From Pseudomonas putida W15Oct28 (GTDB lineage Bacteria; Pseudomonadota; Gammaproteobacteria; Pseudomonadales; Pseudomonadaceae): a stretch of 64,000 bases of DNA. The first letter of the stretch is position 1; the number at the start of each line of letters is the position of its first letter. Position numbers and translations under genes: made by a program. Positions 36,052 to 45,579 of the stretch are shown in pieces. A model generated the notes under the pieces. The model saw only the letters and a program-made list of their open reading frames with translations, ran no database searches and was not told the DNA's origin. The stretch covers positions 216,013 to 280,012 of the forward strand of contig NZ_JENB01000001.1 in assembly GCF_000708715.2 (NCBI RefSeq). The letters are read 5' to 3'.

Positions 36052-36066
36052 ACTGGTAGGACCAGT
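36052..36066. promoter_or_regulatory. GlcC-like operator 2
   Basis: ACTGGTAGGACCAGT repeats the 13-bp operator 1 exactly, 75 bp away (about seven helical turns), with one more symmetric base pair. It lies about 93 bases upstream of glcD. Confidence 0.7.
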
Positions 36067-36158
36067 GCCCGTCATGCTCGACCGCTGCAGCTGGCACGCG
36101 CAGGCTGCAACGGTGACCGCTTTGCCAACAACAACAAAAACCGTTGCCGAGTGAGCCG

Positions 36159-37658
36159 ATGAATATCCTGTACGACGAACGCGTCGATGGCGCGCTGCCC
36201 GCCGTGGACCAGGCAGAGCTGCTGCAGGCACTGCGCAGTGCCCTGCCGGACCTCGAAGTCCTGCACCGCGAAGAAGACCTCAAACCCTACGAATGCGATG
36301 GCCTGTCGGCTTATCGCACGGTGCCGCTGCTGGTGGTGCTGCCCGAGCGCCTGGAGCAGGTGCAGACGCTGCTCAAGCTCTGCCACCAGCGCGGCGTACC
36401 GGTGGTCGCGCGTGGCGCCGGTACCGGCCTGTCGGGCGGTGCCTTGCCGCTGGCCAAGGGCATCTTGCTGGTGATGGCGCGCTTCAACCGCATCCTTGAA
36501 GTCAACCCGCAGGGCCGCTATGCCCGGGTGCAGCCCGGCGTACGCAACCTGGCCATCTCCCAGGCCGCCGCACCCCATGGTATGTACTACGCACCCGACC
36601 CGTCCTCGCAAATTGCCTGCTCCATCGGTGGTAACGTTGCCGAGAACGCAGGTGGCGTGCACTGCCTCAAGTACGGCCTGACCGTGCACAACCTGCTCAA
36701 GGTGGACATTCTCACAGTCGAAGGTGAACACCTGACCCTGGGCAGCGATGCCCTGGACAGCCCCGGCTTCGACCTGCTGGCACTGTTCACCGGTTCTGAA
36801 GGCATGCTCGGTATCGTCACCGAAGTTACCGTGAAACTGCTGCCCAAACCCCAAGTGGCGCGGGTGCTGCTGGCCAGTTTCGACAGCGTCGAGGACGCTG
36901 GCCGGGCGGTGGCCGAAATCATTGCCGCCGGCATCATTCCCGGCGGCCTGGAAATGATGGATAACCTGGCAATCCGCGCTGCCGAAGACTTCATCCACGC
37001 CGGCTACCCGGTGGACGCGGCGGCTATCCTGTTGTGCGAACTGGATGGCGTGGAGGCCGATGTGCACGACGACTGCGAACGGGTGGCCGCCGTGCTGACG
37101 CAAGCCGGCGCCCGCGAGGTGCGGCTGGCCTGCGACGAGGCCGAGCGCGTGCGTTTCTGGGCCGGGCGCAAGAACGCCTTCCCGGCGGTGGGGCGCATCT
37201 CCCCGGACTACTACTGCATGGACGGCACCATCCCACGCCGCGAACTGCCGCGGGTGCTCAAGGGCATCAGTGACCTGTCCAGCGAATACGGCCTGCGCGT
37301 GGCCAACGTGTTCCACGCCGGCGACGGCAACATGCACCCGCTGATCCTGTTCGATGCCAACCTGCCCGGCGAACTGGAGCGGGCTGAAGCCATCGGCGGC
37401 AAGATCCTCGAACTGTGCGTGGCGGTGGGCGGCAGCATTACCGGCGAGCACGGCGTAGGCCGCGAAAAGATCAACCAGATGTGCGCGCAGTTCAACAGCG
37501 ACGAAATCACCCTGTTCCACGCGGTCAAGGCCGCCTTCGACCCCCAGGGCCTGCTCAACCCCGGCAAGAACATTCCCACCTTGCACCGTTGCGCCGAGTT
37601 CGGCGCCATGCACGTGCACCACGGGCAGCTGCCCTTCCCCGACCTGGAGCGCTTCTGA
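36159..37658 (+). CDS. glcD: Glycolate oxidase, FAD subunit GlcD
   Basis: FAD-linked subunit of 499 residues, equal to the E. coli protein length as I recall it. The PCMH-type FAD domain includes ARGAGTGLSGGALPLAKG and SIGGNVAENAGG; the C-terminal domain carries the conserved HAGDGNMHP and GEHGVGREK histidine motifs. It oxidises glycolate (and D-lactate) to the 2-oxo acid and passes electrons to GlcF and the respiratory chain. The ATG at 36159 is chosen over a TTG five codons upstream. The stop overlaps the glcE start by one base. Confidence 0.94.
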   Translation: MNILYDERVDGALPAVDQAELLQALRSALPDLEVLHREEDLKPYECDGLSAYRTVPLLVVLPERLEQVQTLLKLCHQRGVPVVARGAGTGLSGGALPLAKGILLVMARFNRILEVNPQGRYARVQPGVRNLAISQAAAPHGMYYAPDPSSQIACSIGGNVAENAGGVHCLKYGLTVHNLLKVDILTVEGEHLTLGSDALDSPGFDLLALFTGSEGMLGIVTEVTVKLLPKPQVARVLLASFDSVEDAGRAVAEIIAAGIIPGGLEMMDNLAIRAAEDFIHAGYPVDAAAILLCELDGVEADVHDDCERVAAVLTQAGAREVRLACDEAERVRFWAGRKNAFPAVGRISPDYYCMDGTIPRRELPRVLKGISDLSSEYGLRVANVFHAGDGNMHPLILFDANLPGELERAEAIGGKILELCVAVGGSITGEHGVGREKINQMCAQFNSDEITLFHAVKAAFDPQGLLNPGKNIPTLHRCAEFGAMHVHHGQLPFPDLERF

Positions 37659-38710
37659 TGAGCATGGACCGCGACATCAGCCAGGCCCTGCTGGAGCAGG
37701 TCAACCAGGCCTTGAACCAGGGCACGCCATTGCGTATCCAGGGCAGCAACAGCAAGGCCATGCTCGGCAACCCGGTAACCGACGAAGTACTCGACACCCG
37801 CAGCCACCGTGGCATCGTCAGCTACGACCCGACCGAACTGGTGCTCACAGCCCGTGCAGGCACACCGCTGCGCGACATCGAAGCTGCCCTGCACGCGGCT
37901 GGCCAGATGCTGCCCTGCGAACCCCCGCACCTGGGCCCCGAGGCCACCTTGGGCGGCATGGTCGCGGCGGGCCTGTCTGGCCCCAGGCGGCCGTGGGCCG
38001 GGTCGGTACGTGACTACGTGCTCGGCACGCGGGTGATCACCGGCCACGGCAAGCTGCTGCGTTTTGGTGGCGAGGTGATGAAGAACGTGGCCGGTTACGA
38101 TGTATCCCGGCTGATGGCGGGCAGCTTTGGTTGCCTGGGGCTGTTGACCGAAGTGTCCCTGAAAGTGCTGCCGCGGCCGCGCGAATGCCTGAGCCTGCGC
38201 CTGCCGATGGGTTGCCACCAGGCATTGGAAGCGCTGGCCGAGTGGGGCCAGCAGCCATTGCCGATCAGCGCCGCCTGCCATGACGGCGACGCGCTGTACC
38301 TGCGCCTGGAAGGCGGTGAAGGCTCGGTGCGGTCGGCGCGCCAGCGCCTGGGCGGCGAAACCCTCGACAGCGGCTTCTGGAGCGACCTGCGCGAACAGCG
38401 CCTGGCGTTTTTCAATGACCCTGCACCGCTCTGGCGTTTGTCGCTGCCCAACGCCACCGGCGAGCTGCACCTGCCCGGCCGGCAACTGATCGACTGGGGT
38501 GGCGCCCAGCGCTGGTTGAAGTCCAGTGCACCGGCGCAGGCGATTCGCGACCAGGTCGCCAAGGTGGGTGGCCACGCCACCTGCTACGCCCCCGGTGCAG
38601 CCAGCAGCCCACCCCTGCCCGCCGCATTGATGCGTTACCACCGCGCCCTCAAGCAGCAGCTCGACCCCCAGGGGGTGTTCAACCCTGGCCGCCTGTACCC
38701 GGACCTGTGA
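37658..38710 (+). CDS. glcE: Glycolate oxidase, FAD-binding subunit GlcE
   Basis: Second FAD-binding subunit of 350 residues. The half-length PCMH domain has LGPEATLGGMVAAGLSGPRRPWAG and DYVLGTRVITGHGKLLRFGG, both typical of GlcE. It begins inside the glcD stop (TGATG), so translation is coupled. With GlcD and GlcF it forms the membrane-associated glycolate dehydrogenase. Confidence 0.92.
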   Translation: MSMDRDISQALLEQVNQALNQGTPLRIQGSNSKAMLGNPVTDEVLDTRSHRGIVSYDPTELVLTARAGTPLRDIEAALHAAGQMLPCEPPHLGPEATLGGMVAAGLSGPRRPWAGSVRDYVLGTRVITGHGKLLRFGGEVMKNVAGYDVSRLMAGSFGCLGLLTEVSLKVLPRPRECLSLRLPMGCHQALEALAEWGQQPLPISAACHDGDALYLRLEGGEGSVRSARQRLGGETLDSGFWSDLREQRLAFFNDPAPLWRLSLPNATGELHLPGRQLIDWGGAQRWLKSSAPAQAIRDQVAKVGGHATCYAPGAASSPPLPAALMRYHRALKQQLDPQGVFNPGRLYPDL

Positions 38711-38719
38711 GGCCAGACC

Positions 38720-39955
38720 ATGCAAACCAACCTGAGCGAAACATCCCGCCGGCTGGCCCGCGCCGACGAGGCCGAAAGCATCCTGCGGTCCTGCGTGCAC
38801 TGTGGTTTCTGCACCGCCACCTGCCCCACCTACCAACTGCTGGGCGATGAACTGGACGGCCCGCGCGGGCGCATCTACCTGATCAAGCAGATGCTCGAAG
38901 GCGAGCCGGTCACCGCCAGCACCCAACTGCACCTGGACCGCTGCCTGACCTGCCGCAACTGCGAAACCACCTGCCCATCCGGGGTGAAGTACCACGACCT
39001 GCTGGACATCGGCCGCGCCGTGGTCGAACAGCAGGTGCCACGCCCGCTTGGCCAGCGCCTGCTGCGCCAGGGCCTGCGCGCGGTGGTGCCGCGCCCGGCG
39101 TTGTTCAAGGCCCTGACCCGCAGCGGCCAGGCCCTGCGCCCACTGTTGCCGGCCGCCCTCAAAAGCAAGCTGCCAGCGCGGATGACCGCACCCGGCCAGC
39201 GCCCGGCACCGCGCCATGTGCGCCGGGTGCTGATGCTGGAAGGCTGCGTGCAGCCGGCCCTGTCGCCCAATACCAATGCCGCCGCCGCACGCTTGCTGGA
39301 CCGCCTGGGCATCAGCATCGAACCCATCCACCAGGCCGGCTGCTGTGGCGCGGTGGACTACCACCTCAATGCCCAGGAACAAGGCCTGCAACGTGCACGG
39401 CGCAATATCGACGCCTGGTGGCCGGCCATCGAAGCAGGCGCCGAGGCCATCGTGCAAACCGCCAGCGGCTGCGGCGCGTTCGTGCGCGACTATGGCCACC
39501 TGCTGGCGCACGACCCCCGCTACGCCGCCAAAGCGGCAAGGGTCAGCGCCCTGTCCCGCGATCTGGTAGAAGTACTGCGCGATGAGCCGGTCGAGCAACT
39601 GGGCCTGTGCGCCGAACAACGCCTGGCCTTCCATTGCCCCTGTACGCTGCAACACGCCCTGAAACTGGGGGGCGCGGTAGAGGCGCTGCTGACGCGCCTG
39701 GGCTTTACCCTGACCTCGGTGCCGGACGGTCACCTGTGCTGCGGCTCGGCGGGCACCTATTCGCTGACCCAACCGGCGCTATCGCTACAACTGCGTGACA
39801 ACCGCCTCAACGCACTGGAAAGCGGCAAACCGCAAGTCATCGCCACCGCCAACATCGGCTGCCAGGCTCACCTCGACGGGGCCGGACGCACGCCGGTAAG
39901 GCACTGGATCGAAATCGTCGAAACAGCCTTGAACCCGGAGAACCCCCATGCATAG
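38720..39955 (+). CDS. glcF: Glycolate oxidase, iron-sulfur subunit GlcF
   Basis: Iron-sulfur subunit of 411 residues. Two 4Fe-4S motifs are complete: Cys25, 28, 31, 35 and Cys75, 78, 81, 85. Two CCG domains follow (AGCCGAVDYH and LCCGSAGTYS), as in heterodisulfide-reductase-like proteins. It carries electrons from the flavins to quinone. The glcG start lies eight bases inside its 3' end. Confidence 0.94.
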   Translation: MQTNLSETSRRLARADEAESILRSCVHCGFCTATCPTYQLLGDELDGPRGRIYLIKQMLEGEPVTASTQLHLDRCLTCRNCETTCPSGVKYHDLLDIGRAVVEQQVPRPLGQRLLRQGLRAVVPRPALFKALTRSGQALRPLLPAALKSKLPARMTAPGQRPAPRHVRRVLMLEGCVQPALSPNTNAAAARLLDRLGISIEPIHQAGCCGAVDYHLNAQEQGLQRARRNIDAWWPAIEAGAEAIVQTASGCGAFVRDYGHLLAHDPRYAAKAARVSALSRDLVEVLRDEPVEQLGLCAEQRLAFHCPCTLQHALKLGGAVEALLTRLGFTLTSVPDGHLCCGSAGTYSLTQPALSLQLRDNRLNALESGKPQVIATANIGCQAHLDGAGRTPVRHWIEIVETALNPENPHA

Positions 39956-40346
39956 CAAGTTCGTGATCGGCCAGGCCGAAGTCGCCCGTGTGCTGACCGC
40001 CGCCCGCCAGGAAGCCCTGGCCCAGCAATGGAACGTGACCATCGCCGTGGTCGACGACGGTGGTCACCCCTTGGCCCTGGAGCGCATGGATGGTTGTGCG
40101 CCGGCCAGTGCCTACATTGCCGTGGAGAAAGCCCGTACCTCCGCGCTGGGGCGCAAGGAAACACGGGATTACGAGGAAATGGTCAATGGTGGCCGCACCG
40201 CGTTCGTCACCGCACCGCTGCTGACCAGCCTGGAAGGTGGCGTGCCACTGCGGGTGGATGGCCAGGTGGTGGGTGCCATTGGCGTGTCCGGGGTCAAGTC
40301 CGAACAGGATGCCCAGGTAGCCAAGGCTGGCGCGGCTGCCCTCTGA
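39948..40346 (+). CDS. glcG: GlcG/HbpS-family protein
   Basis: Small protein of 132 residues of the GlcG/HbpS (DUF336) family. Landmarks are VAVVDDGGHPLALERMDG and GGVPLRVDGQVVGAIGVSG. HbpS relatives bind haem and some sense oxidative stress; the role of GlcG in glycolate use is unclear. It overlaps glcF by eight bases and is followed by a REP pair. Confidence 0.88.
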   Translation: MHSKFVIGQAEVARVLTAARQEALAQQWNVTIAVVDDGGHPLALERMDGCAPASAYIAVEKARTSALGRKETRDYEEMVNGGRTAFVTAPLLTSLEGGVPLRVDGQVVGAIGVSGVKSEQDAQVAKAGAAAL

Positions 40347-40356
40347 GTCCTGAGCT

Positions 40357-40450
40357 GGCCTCTTCGCGGGCTTGCCCGCTCCCACAAGGACCGCACAGGT
40401 CCCGAATCCCACGCAGTACCTGTGGGAGCGGGCAAGCCCGCGAAGAGGCC
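40357..40450. repeat. REP inverted pair, type A, between glcG and glcB
   Basis: GGCCTCTTCGCGGGCTTGCCC and its inverted partner interrupt the glc gene run. It probably lowers or separates expression of glcB from the upstream genes. Confidence 0.85.
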
Positions 40451-40498
40451 CGCACAGGCGACTGAACTCCCGAAGACAGAACATCGAGCGAACAGACA

Positions 40499-42667
40499 AT
40501 GCCCAACGAACTCCAGGTCGCCCCCACCCTCCACCGCTTCATCGAAGACGAAGTCCTCCCCGGCACCTTCATCGAAGCCGCCACCTTCTGGCAAGGCTTC
40601 AGCACCCTGGTCCACGACCTCGCCCCGCACAACCGCGCCCTGCTCGCCGAACGCGAGCGCCTGCAAACCGAGCTGGACAACTGGCACCGCCAGCACCCCG
40701 GCCCGATCCGCGACATGGCCGCCTACCAGCACTTCCTGCAAGGCATCGGCTACCTGGTCGAGGCCCCCGAAAACGTGCAGATCAGCACCGCCAATGTGGA
40801 CCGTGAAATCGCCGTGCAAGCCGGCCCGCAGCTGGTCGTGCCGCTGAGCAATGCCCGCTACGCCCTTAACGCCGCCAACGCCCGCTGGGGTTCCCTCTAC
40901 GATGCGCTGTACGGCACCGATGCCATTGCCGAAAGCGCTGGCGCCGAACGCGGCCAGGGCTACAACCCGGTACGCGGCGCCAAGGTGATTGCCTATGGCC
41001 GGCAGTTCCTCGACGCCAGCGCGCCCCTCGACGGTGCGTCACACAGCGACGCCAAAGCCTATGTGATCAACCGGGGCACGCTGCACGTGACGCTGGCCGA
41101 CGGCCGTCAGGTCGGGTTGCAGAATCCTGCACAACTACAGGGCTACCAGGGTGCGCCGAACACCCCCACGGCGATCCTGCTGCAGCACCACCAGCTGCAT
41201 TTCGAAATCCGGATCGACCCGACCAGTGCAATCGGCCAGCAAGACCTGGCCGGGGTCAAGGACATCGTCCTGGAAGCCGCGCTGACCACCATCATCGACT
41301 GCGAAGACTCGGTAGCTGCCGTGGATGCCGACGACAAGGTCAACGTCTACCGCAACTGGCTGGGCCTGATGAAGGGCGACCTCAGCGAGCAGGTCAGCAA
41401 AGGCGGCAAGGCCTTCAGCCGCACCCTGGCCGCCGACCGCCAGTACCAGGGTATAAACGGCCAACCGCTGACGCTGCCGGGCCGCTCGCTGCTGTTCATC
41501 CGCAACGTCGGCCACCTGATGACCAACCCGGCCATCCATGACCGAGATGGCCGGGAAATCCCCGAAGGCATCCTCGATGCCGTGGTCACCAGCCTGATCG
41601 GCCTGCACGACCTCAAGCGCCGCGGCAATTCCCGCGAAGGCAGCCTGTACATCGTCAAGCCGAAGATGCACGGGCCGGCCGAAGTGGCCTTCGCCGACCA
41701 GCTGTTCGGCCGCGTCGAGGCCCTGCTGGGTTTGCCTGCGCATACCCTGAAGATGGGCATCATGGACGAAGAGCGGCGCACCAGCGTCAACCTCAAGGCC
41801 TGCATCGCCAGCGCCGCGTCACGGGTGGTGTTCATCAACACCGGCTTCCTCGACCGCACGGGGGACGAGATGCACAGCGCCATGGAAGCCGGCGCCATGC
41901 TGCGCAAGGGCGACATGAAAGGCAGCGCCTGGATCCAGGCCTACGAACGCAGCAACGTGCTGGTCGGCCTGGCCTGTGGCCTGCGCGGCAAGGCGCAGAT
42001 CGGCAAGGGCATGTGGGCCATGCCCGACCTGATGGCGGCCATGCTCGAACAAAAGGTTGCCCAGCCCAAGGCCGGTGCCAACACCGCCTGGGTACCGTCG
42101 CCCACTGCCGCCACCCTGCATGCGCTGCACTACCATCAGGTGGACGTAGCCGCCGTGCAACAGGCGCTTGAACAGGTTGACCTGGGCGCCCAGCGCCAGG
42201 CGTTGCTGCATGACCTGCTGAGCATTCCTGTCAGCCCCGAACGGCCGTGGAGCGTCGCTGATGTCCAGGCCGAGCTGGACAACAACTGCCAAGGCATCCT
42301 CGGTTACGTGGTGCGCTGGGTCGAGCAAGGGGTCGGTTGCTCCAAGGTGCCGGACATTCACGATGTGGGCCTGATGGAGGACCGCGCCACCCTGCGTATT
42401 TCGGCGCAGCACATTGCCAACTGGTTGCACCATGGGGTGGTGGATGACGAACACGTCGAAGCGACCCTGCAGCGCATGGCCAGGGTGGTCGACCAGCAGA
42501 ATGCCGGGGACCCGGCGTACCGGCCGATGGCGGCCGGTTTCGAGGCATCGCATGCCTTCCGCGCTGCGCGGGAGCTGGTGTTCAAAGGGCGGGAGCAGCC
42601 AAGCGGCTATACCGAGCCGTTGTTGCATGGCTGGCGGTTGCGCTTCAAGCAGGAGGTTCAACTGTAG
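40499..42667 (+). CDS. glcB: Malate synthase G
   Basis: Cytoplasmic enzyme of 722 residues, the single-polypeptide G isoform, that condenses glyoxylate and acetyl-CoA to malate. Core sequences include [32 protein letters not shown] with the catalytic arginine, [14 protein letters not shown], and [17 protein letters not shown]. It completes the path from glycolate through glyoxylate to the TCA cycle. The start is ATG with only a weak ribosome site (GAGCG). It follows glcG by 152 bases, with a REP in between. Confidence 0.95.
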   Translation: MPNELQVAPTLHRFIEDEVLPGTFIEAATFWQGFSTLVHDLAPHNRALLAERERLQTELDNWHRQHPGPIRDMAAYQHFLQGIGYLVEAPENVQISTANVDREIAVQAGPQLVVPLSNARYALNAANARWGSLYDALYGTDAIAESAGAERGQGYNPVRGAKVIAYGRQFLDASAPLDGASHSDAKAYVINRGTLHVTLADGRQVGLQNPAQLQGYQGAPNTPTAILLQHHQLHFEIRIDPTSAIGQQDLAGVKDIVLEAALTTIIDCEDSVAAVDADDKVNVYRNWLGLMKGDLSEQVSKGGKAFSRTLAADRQYQGINGQPLTLPGRSLLFIRNVGHLMTNPAIHDRDGREIPEGILDAVVTSLIGLHDLKRRGNSREGSLYIVKPKMHGPAEVAFADQLFGRVEALLGLPAHTLKMGIMDEERRTSVNLKACIASAASRVVFINTGFLDRTGDEMHSAMEAGAMLRKGDMKGSAWIQAYERSNVLVGLACGLRGKAQIGKGMWAMPDLMAAMLEQKVAQPKAGANTAWVPSPTAATLHALHYHQVDVAAVQQALEQVDLGAQRQALLHDLLSIPVSPERPWSVADVQAELDNNCQGILGYVVRWVEQGVGCSKVPDIHDVGLMEDRATLRISAQHIANWLHHGVVDDEHVEATLQRMARVVDQQNAGDPAYRPMAAGFEASHAFRAARELVFKGREQPSGYTEPLLHGWRLRFKQEVQL

Positions 42668-42734
42668 GGAAGGGCCACCACCATCATTGTGGGAGCAACT
42701 GTCTTGCTCAAAACCTGAAAGATTGCGCGATCAC

Positions 42735-42819
42735 TGTGGGAGCGGGCGTGCCCGCGAACACCGGCGAAGCCGGTGCCATCCACCGCGCTGGGTTCTTCGC
42801 GGGCATGCCCGCTCCCACA
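42735..42819. repeat. REP inverted pair with extra central hairpin
   Basis: TGTGGGAGCGGGCGTGCCC and GGGCATGCCCGCTCCCACA enclose CACCGGC-GAA-GCCGGTG. A degenerate half unit (GTGGGAGCAACTGTCTTGCTC) lies at about 42690. It ends the convergent glcB and flavin-reductase genes. Confidence 0.85.
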
Positions 42820-42847
42820 CCTACCACGCAGCGTTTTACGATGGTGC

Positions 42848-43429
42848 TCAACCCTGCGAGTCGACCACCACCGCCTCGCCAATCGCATAAAAATGCCCAC
42901 CCGCCACGTAGTGCAAGCTGCGCCACTGCGGGTCGGCATTTTCATAGGCCCAGTGCCCATCCCGGAACACCCGGTCATCAGCCCAGGCCGCCACCACCTC
43001 GCCAATGAACAGGTCATAGGTGCTCTGGTTATGCGGTTCTTCGATCACCCGACACATCAGCCAGGCCGAGCAACCTTGCACCAGCGGCGCCGCATGCCCT
43101 TCGACCCGCGCCAGCTGCACACCGATGCTGGCCAGCTTGTCGGGCTGGTCGAACAGGCTGCGGGTACCGACCTGGTGCGTCAGGTGCGCCTGGGCGGCGG
43201 TCGGCACCTGGATCACGAACCAGCCACTGCCCTCCACCAACTGACGGGTGCGGGCGATCTTGTCGAGCACCACGGTCACCTTGGGCGGGTCGAAATCCAG
43301 CGCGCAGGCCCAGGCGGCCGCCATCACGTTGTCCACCCCCTCGTGGCTGGCCGACACCAGCACCGTCGGGCCATGGTTCAGCAGGCGATAGGCCTTTTTC
43401 AGGTCGACGGGTTGGAAATGGCTGTTCAT
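42848..43429 (-). CDS. Flavin reductase-like FMN-binding protein
   Basis: Protein of 193 residues of the Flavin_Reduct (FMN-binding split barrel) family. LVSASHEGVDNVMAAAWACALDFDPPKV is the FMN-contact region at about 28-55. The ATG at 43429 has GAGG seven bases upstream; a five-codon upstream extension is unsupported. It may reduce flavin for a monooxygenase or act as a flavin-dependent enzyme; no partner is adjacent. Confidence 0.82.
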   Translation of the reverse strand: MNSHFQPVDLKKAYRLLNHGPTVLVSASHEGVDNVMAAAWACALDFDPPKVTVVLDKIARTRQLVEGSGWFVIQVPTAAQAHLTHQVGTRSLFDQPDKLASIGVQLARVEGHAAPLVQGCSAWLMCRVIEEPHNQSTYDLFIGEVVAAWADDRVFRDGHWAYENADPQWRSLHYVAGGHFYAIGEAVVVDSQG

Positions 43430-43626
43430 GGCAATCCTCGGCAAGGCAGGTATCAGACGGGCGAATTGTGCCGCAGACCTGTGCTACCTGCCAGTCAGGG
43501 GTGGCATTCCGGCGCCTTCAGAAATTTCCCACAGCATTCTCGGAAGCGTCCTACTTGCTGCCTCTGCGCACAGAAAACAAGATCGGAGCTGGACAACGCA
43601 AGGTCGCGATCCAGAGGAGGCTCCGT

Positions 43627-43965
43627 ATGCACCTGTACGCCCGCTCCATTGCCGAACTGCGCAGCAGCCTGCGCGAAATGCTCACCCATGACATCAGCAA
43701 CCCCGACGAAGACCCCCACCTGTCGGGGGTGATGTTCTTCTGCGCCACCGACGAGCACTCCCGGCAACTGATCGAACGTATCGAGTTGCTGGCCAGCGAG
43801 GTGTTCTTCGACCCCAACGGGCGGGCCATCGCCGAACACTTGAAAGCTGCCGCAGTGGATGGCGTGCGTATCAAGCGCAACCGCAAGGCGCCGGAAGACG
43901 AGACGGTGATACGCATCGCGGTGGCGGACAAGGGCTACATCACCGTGAGCACAGCCCGGTTCTGA
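43627..43965 (+). CDS. Conserved hypothetical protein, 112 aa
   Basis: I do not recognise the family. ATG at 43627 follows a strong GGAGG site. There is no signal peptide and no membrane segment. The protein is charged and amphipathic: a helical N-terminus (YARSIAELRSSLREML), then MFFCATDEHSRQLIERIELLASEVFF, and a basic patch (RIKRNRKAPEDE) before a beta-rich end. A small cytoplasmic alpha/beta protein is likely. It stands alone between the flavin-reductase gene (divergent) and a REP pair. Confidence 0.7.
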   Translation: MHLYARSIAELRSSLREMLTHDISNPDEDPHLSGVMFFCATDEHSRQLIERIELLASEVFFDPNGRAIAEHLKAAAVDGVRIKRNRKAPEDETVIRIAVADKGYITVSTARF

Positions 43966-43970
43966 GTTTT

Positions 43971-44090
43971 TTGGGGCGGCTTTGCAGCCCATCGCCGGCA
44001 AGCCAGCTCCCACAGGACCGCGTCAAACCTGATGCATACGCGATACCTGTGGGAGCTGGCTTGCCGGCGATGGGCCGCAAGGCGGCCCCA
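43971..44090. repeat. REP inverted pair, variant with AGCTGG core
   Basis: GGGGCGGCTTTGCAGCCCATCGCC and its partner flank GCCGGCAAGCCAGCTCCCACAGG units. Both units carry AGCTGG where the common type has AGCGGG. Confidence 0.8.
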
Positions 44091-44145
44091 TGCCCTTGCC
44101 TGGCCAATCCGCTATCCTGAGCACTCCCCCGCTCCGGACCGCCCC

Positions 44146-45579
44146 ATGGAACTGCACATTCGCCTGGAAGGCCGCAAAGGCCTGGCCGACCAGCTTTACC
44201 AGCAACTGCGCGCCGGTATCGACAGTGGCCACCTGGCCGCCGGCACCCAGCTGCCGCCAACCCGCCTGCTGGCCGAGCAACTGGGGGTGTCGCGCAAGAC
44301 CGTGGCCGAGGCCTATTCGCGGCTTACCTACGATAACCTGCTCAGCGGCGTAGTCGGCCGCGGCACGTTCATCACCCCGCGCCAACCACTGCGTAGCAAT
44401 GAATCAGCCAGCGTTCCGCTGGCCGGTGCCGCGTCCCTCGAACGCTGGCAGCAGCGCGCTACCGTGCTCGCCCAACGCCAGTTGCAAGCGCCCTCGCGCT
44501 ATGACTTTGTCGGCGGTGCTTCGAGCAAGGCGCAGTTCCCGTTCGACCAGTGGCGCAGTTGCCTGAACTACGCCTTGCGCCGCAGCCAGCGCCACCCCGA
44601 GCGGCAGTTCACGGCCCAGGGCCTGCCGGAGCTGCGCGAGGCGATCGCCCACCACATCGCCTACGCCCGTGGCGTGCACTGCAGCGCGGCCGACCTGCTG
44701 GTGTGCAATGGCGCCCAGCAAGCACTGGACCTGATCGCCCGGGTACTGGTCGAGCCGGGTTGCCAGGTGGCCATGGAAGACCCCGGTTACCCGCCGGCAC
44801 GGCAACTGTTCCTGGCCCTGGGCGCCAACCTGCAGGCCGTGCCGGTGGATGATGAAGGCCTGTGCGTGGAGCAGATCGCCGATGGCACCCGGCTGATCTA
44901 CGTAACACCCTCGCACCAGTTCCCGCTGGGCATGCCGATGAGCGAGCCACGCCGCCACGCCCTGCTGGCCCGGGCCGCCGAACTGGGTGCACTGATCATC
45001 GAAGACGATTACGACTGCGAGTTCCGCTACCACGGGCCGGCCTCGGATGCCCTGCAGCGCCTCGACCGGCATGGCCTGGTGGCCTATGTGGGGACCTTTT
45101 CCAAGACGCTGCTACCCGAGTTGCGCCTGGGCTATGCCGTGCTGCCGCCTGCCGTACTGCAGGCCGCCTGTGTGGCCAAGCACCTCAGCGACTGGCACAG
45201 CCCGACATTGCTGCAGTGGGCGCTGGCGCGTTTTTTGGGGGAAGGCCACCTGAACAAGCACATCCGCCGCTGCCACGAGGTCTACAGCGCCCGGCGCGAG
45301 CGCATCCTGACGCGCCTGGGCGGTGACCTGTCGCCGTGGCTCAGCGCCATCCCCGCCAGCGCCGGCTTCCACCTCAGTGCCCTGGCCAAGCCCGGGGTGG
45401 ATGTCGAGTTGCTGGCCAACCTGGCGCGCAAGGTGGAAGTCGGCCTGTATTCGCTGGCGCCGTTCTTCAGCGAAGCGCCGGTACGCCCGGGGCTGTTGCT
45501 GGGCTTCGGCGCCATCGAACTGCTGGACATCGACCCGGCACTGGACCGGGTGCGCGATACCCTGCAACGCCTCAGCTGA
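44146..45579 (+). CDS. MocR/PdxR-family regulator (GntR HTH fused to aminotransferase)
   Basis: Regulator of 477 residues. The N-terminal GntR winged helix (about 1-75; GTQLPPTRLLAEQLGVSRKTV) is joined by a linker of about 30 residues to a fold type I aminotransferase domain. The PLP-lysine is in VGTFSKTLLPELRLGY and the Asp/Tyr contacts in IIEDDYDCEFRYHG. Such proteins sense PLP or an aminated ligand. The convergent MFS gene overlaps its 3' end by eight bases, so they are not one transcript. Confidence 0.9.
   Translation: MELHIRLEGRKGLADQLYQQLRAGIDSGHLAAGTQLPPTRLLAEQLGVSRKTVAEAYSRLTYDNLLSGVVGRGTFITPRQPLRSNESASVPLAGAASLERWQQRATVLAQRQLQAPSRYDFVGGASSKAQFPFDQWRSCLNYALRRSQRHPERQFTAQGLPELREAIAHHIAYARGVHCSAADLLVCNGAQQALDLIARVLVEPGCQVAMEDPGYPPARQLFLALGANLQAVPVDDEGLCVEQIADGTRLIYVTPSHQFPLGMPMSEPRRHALLARAAELGALIIEDDYDCEFRYHGPASDALQRLDRHGLVAYVGTFSKTLLPELRLGYAVLPPAVLQAACVAKHLSDWHSPTLLQWALARFLGEGHLNKHIRRCHEVYSARRERILTRLGGDLSPWLSAIPASAGFHLSALAKPGVDVELLANLARKVEVGLYSLAPFFSEAPVRPGLLLGFGAIELLDIDPALDRVRDTLQRLS

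Noticed and set aside
37211..39772. 853-codon minus-strand frame across glcD, glcE and glcF
   Set aside because: It spans three well-defined genes in antisense and encodes no known motif.
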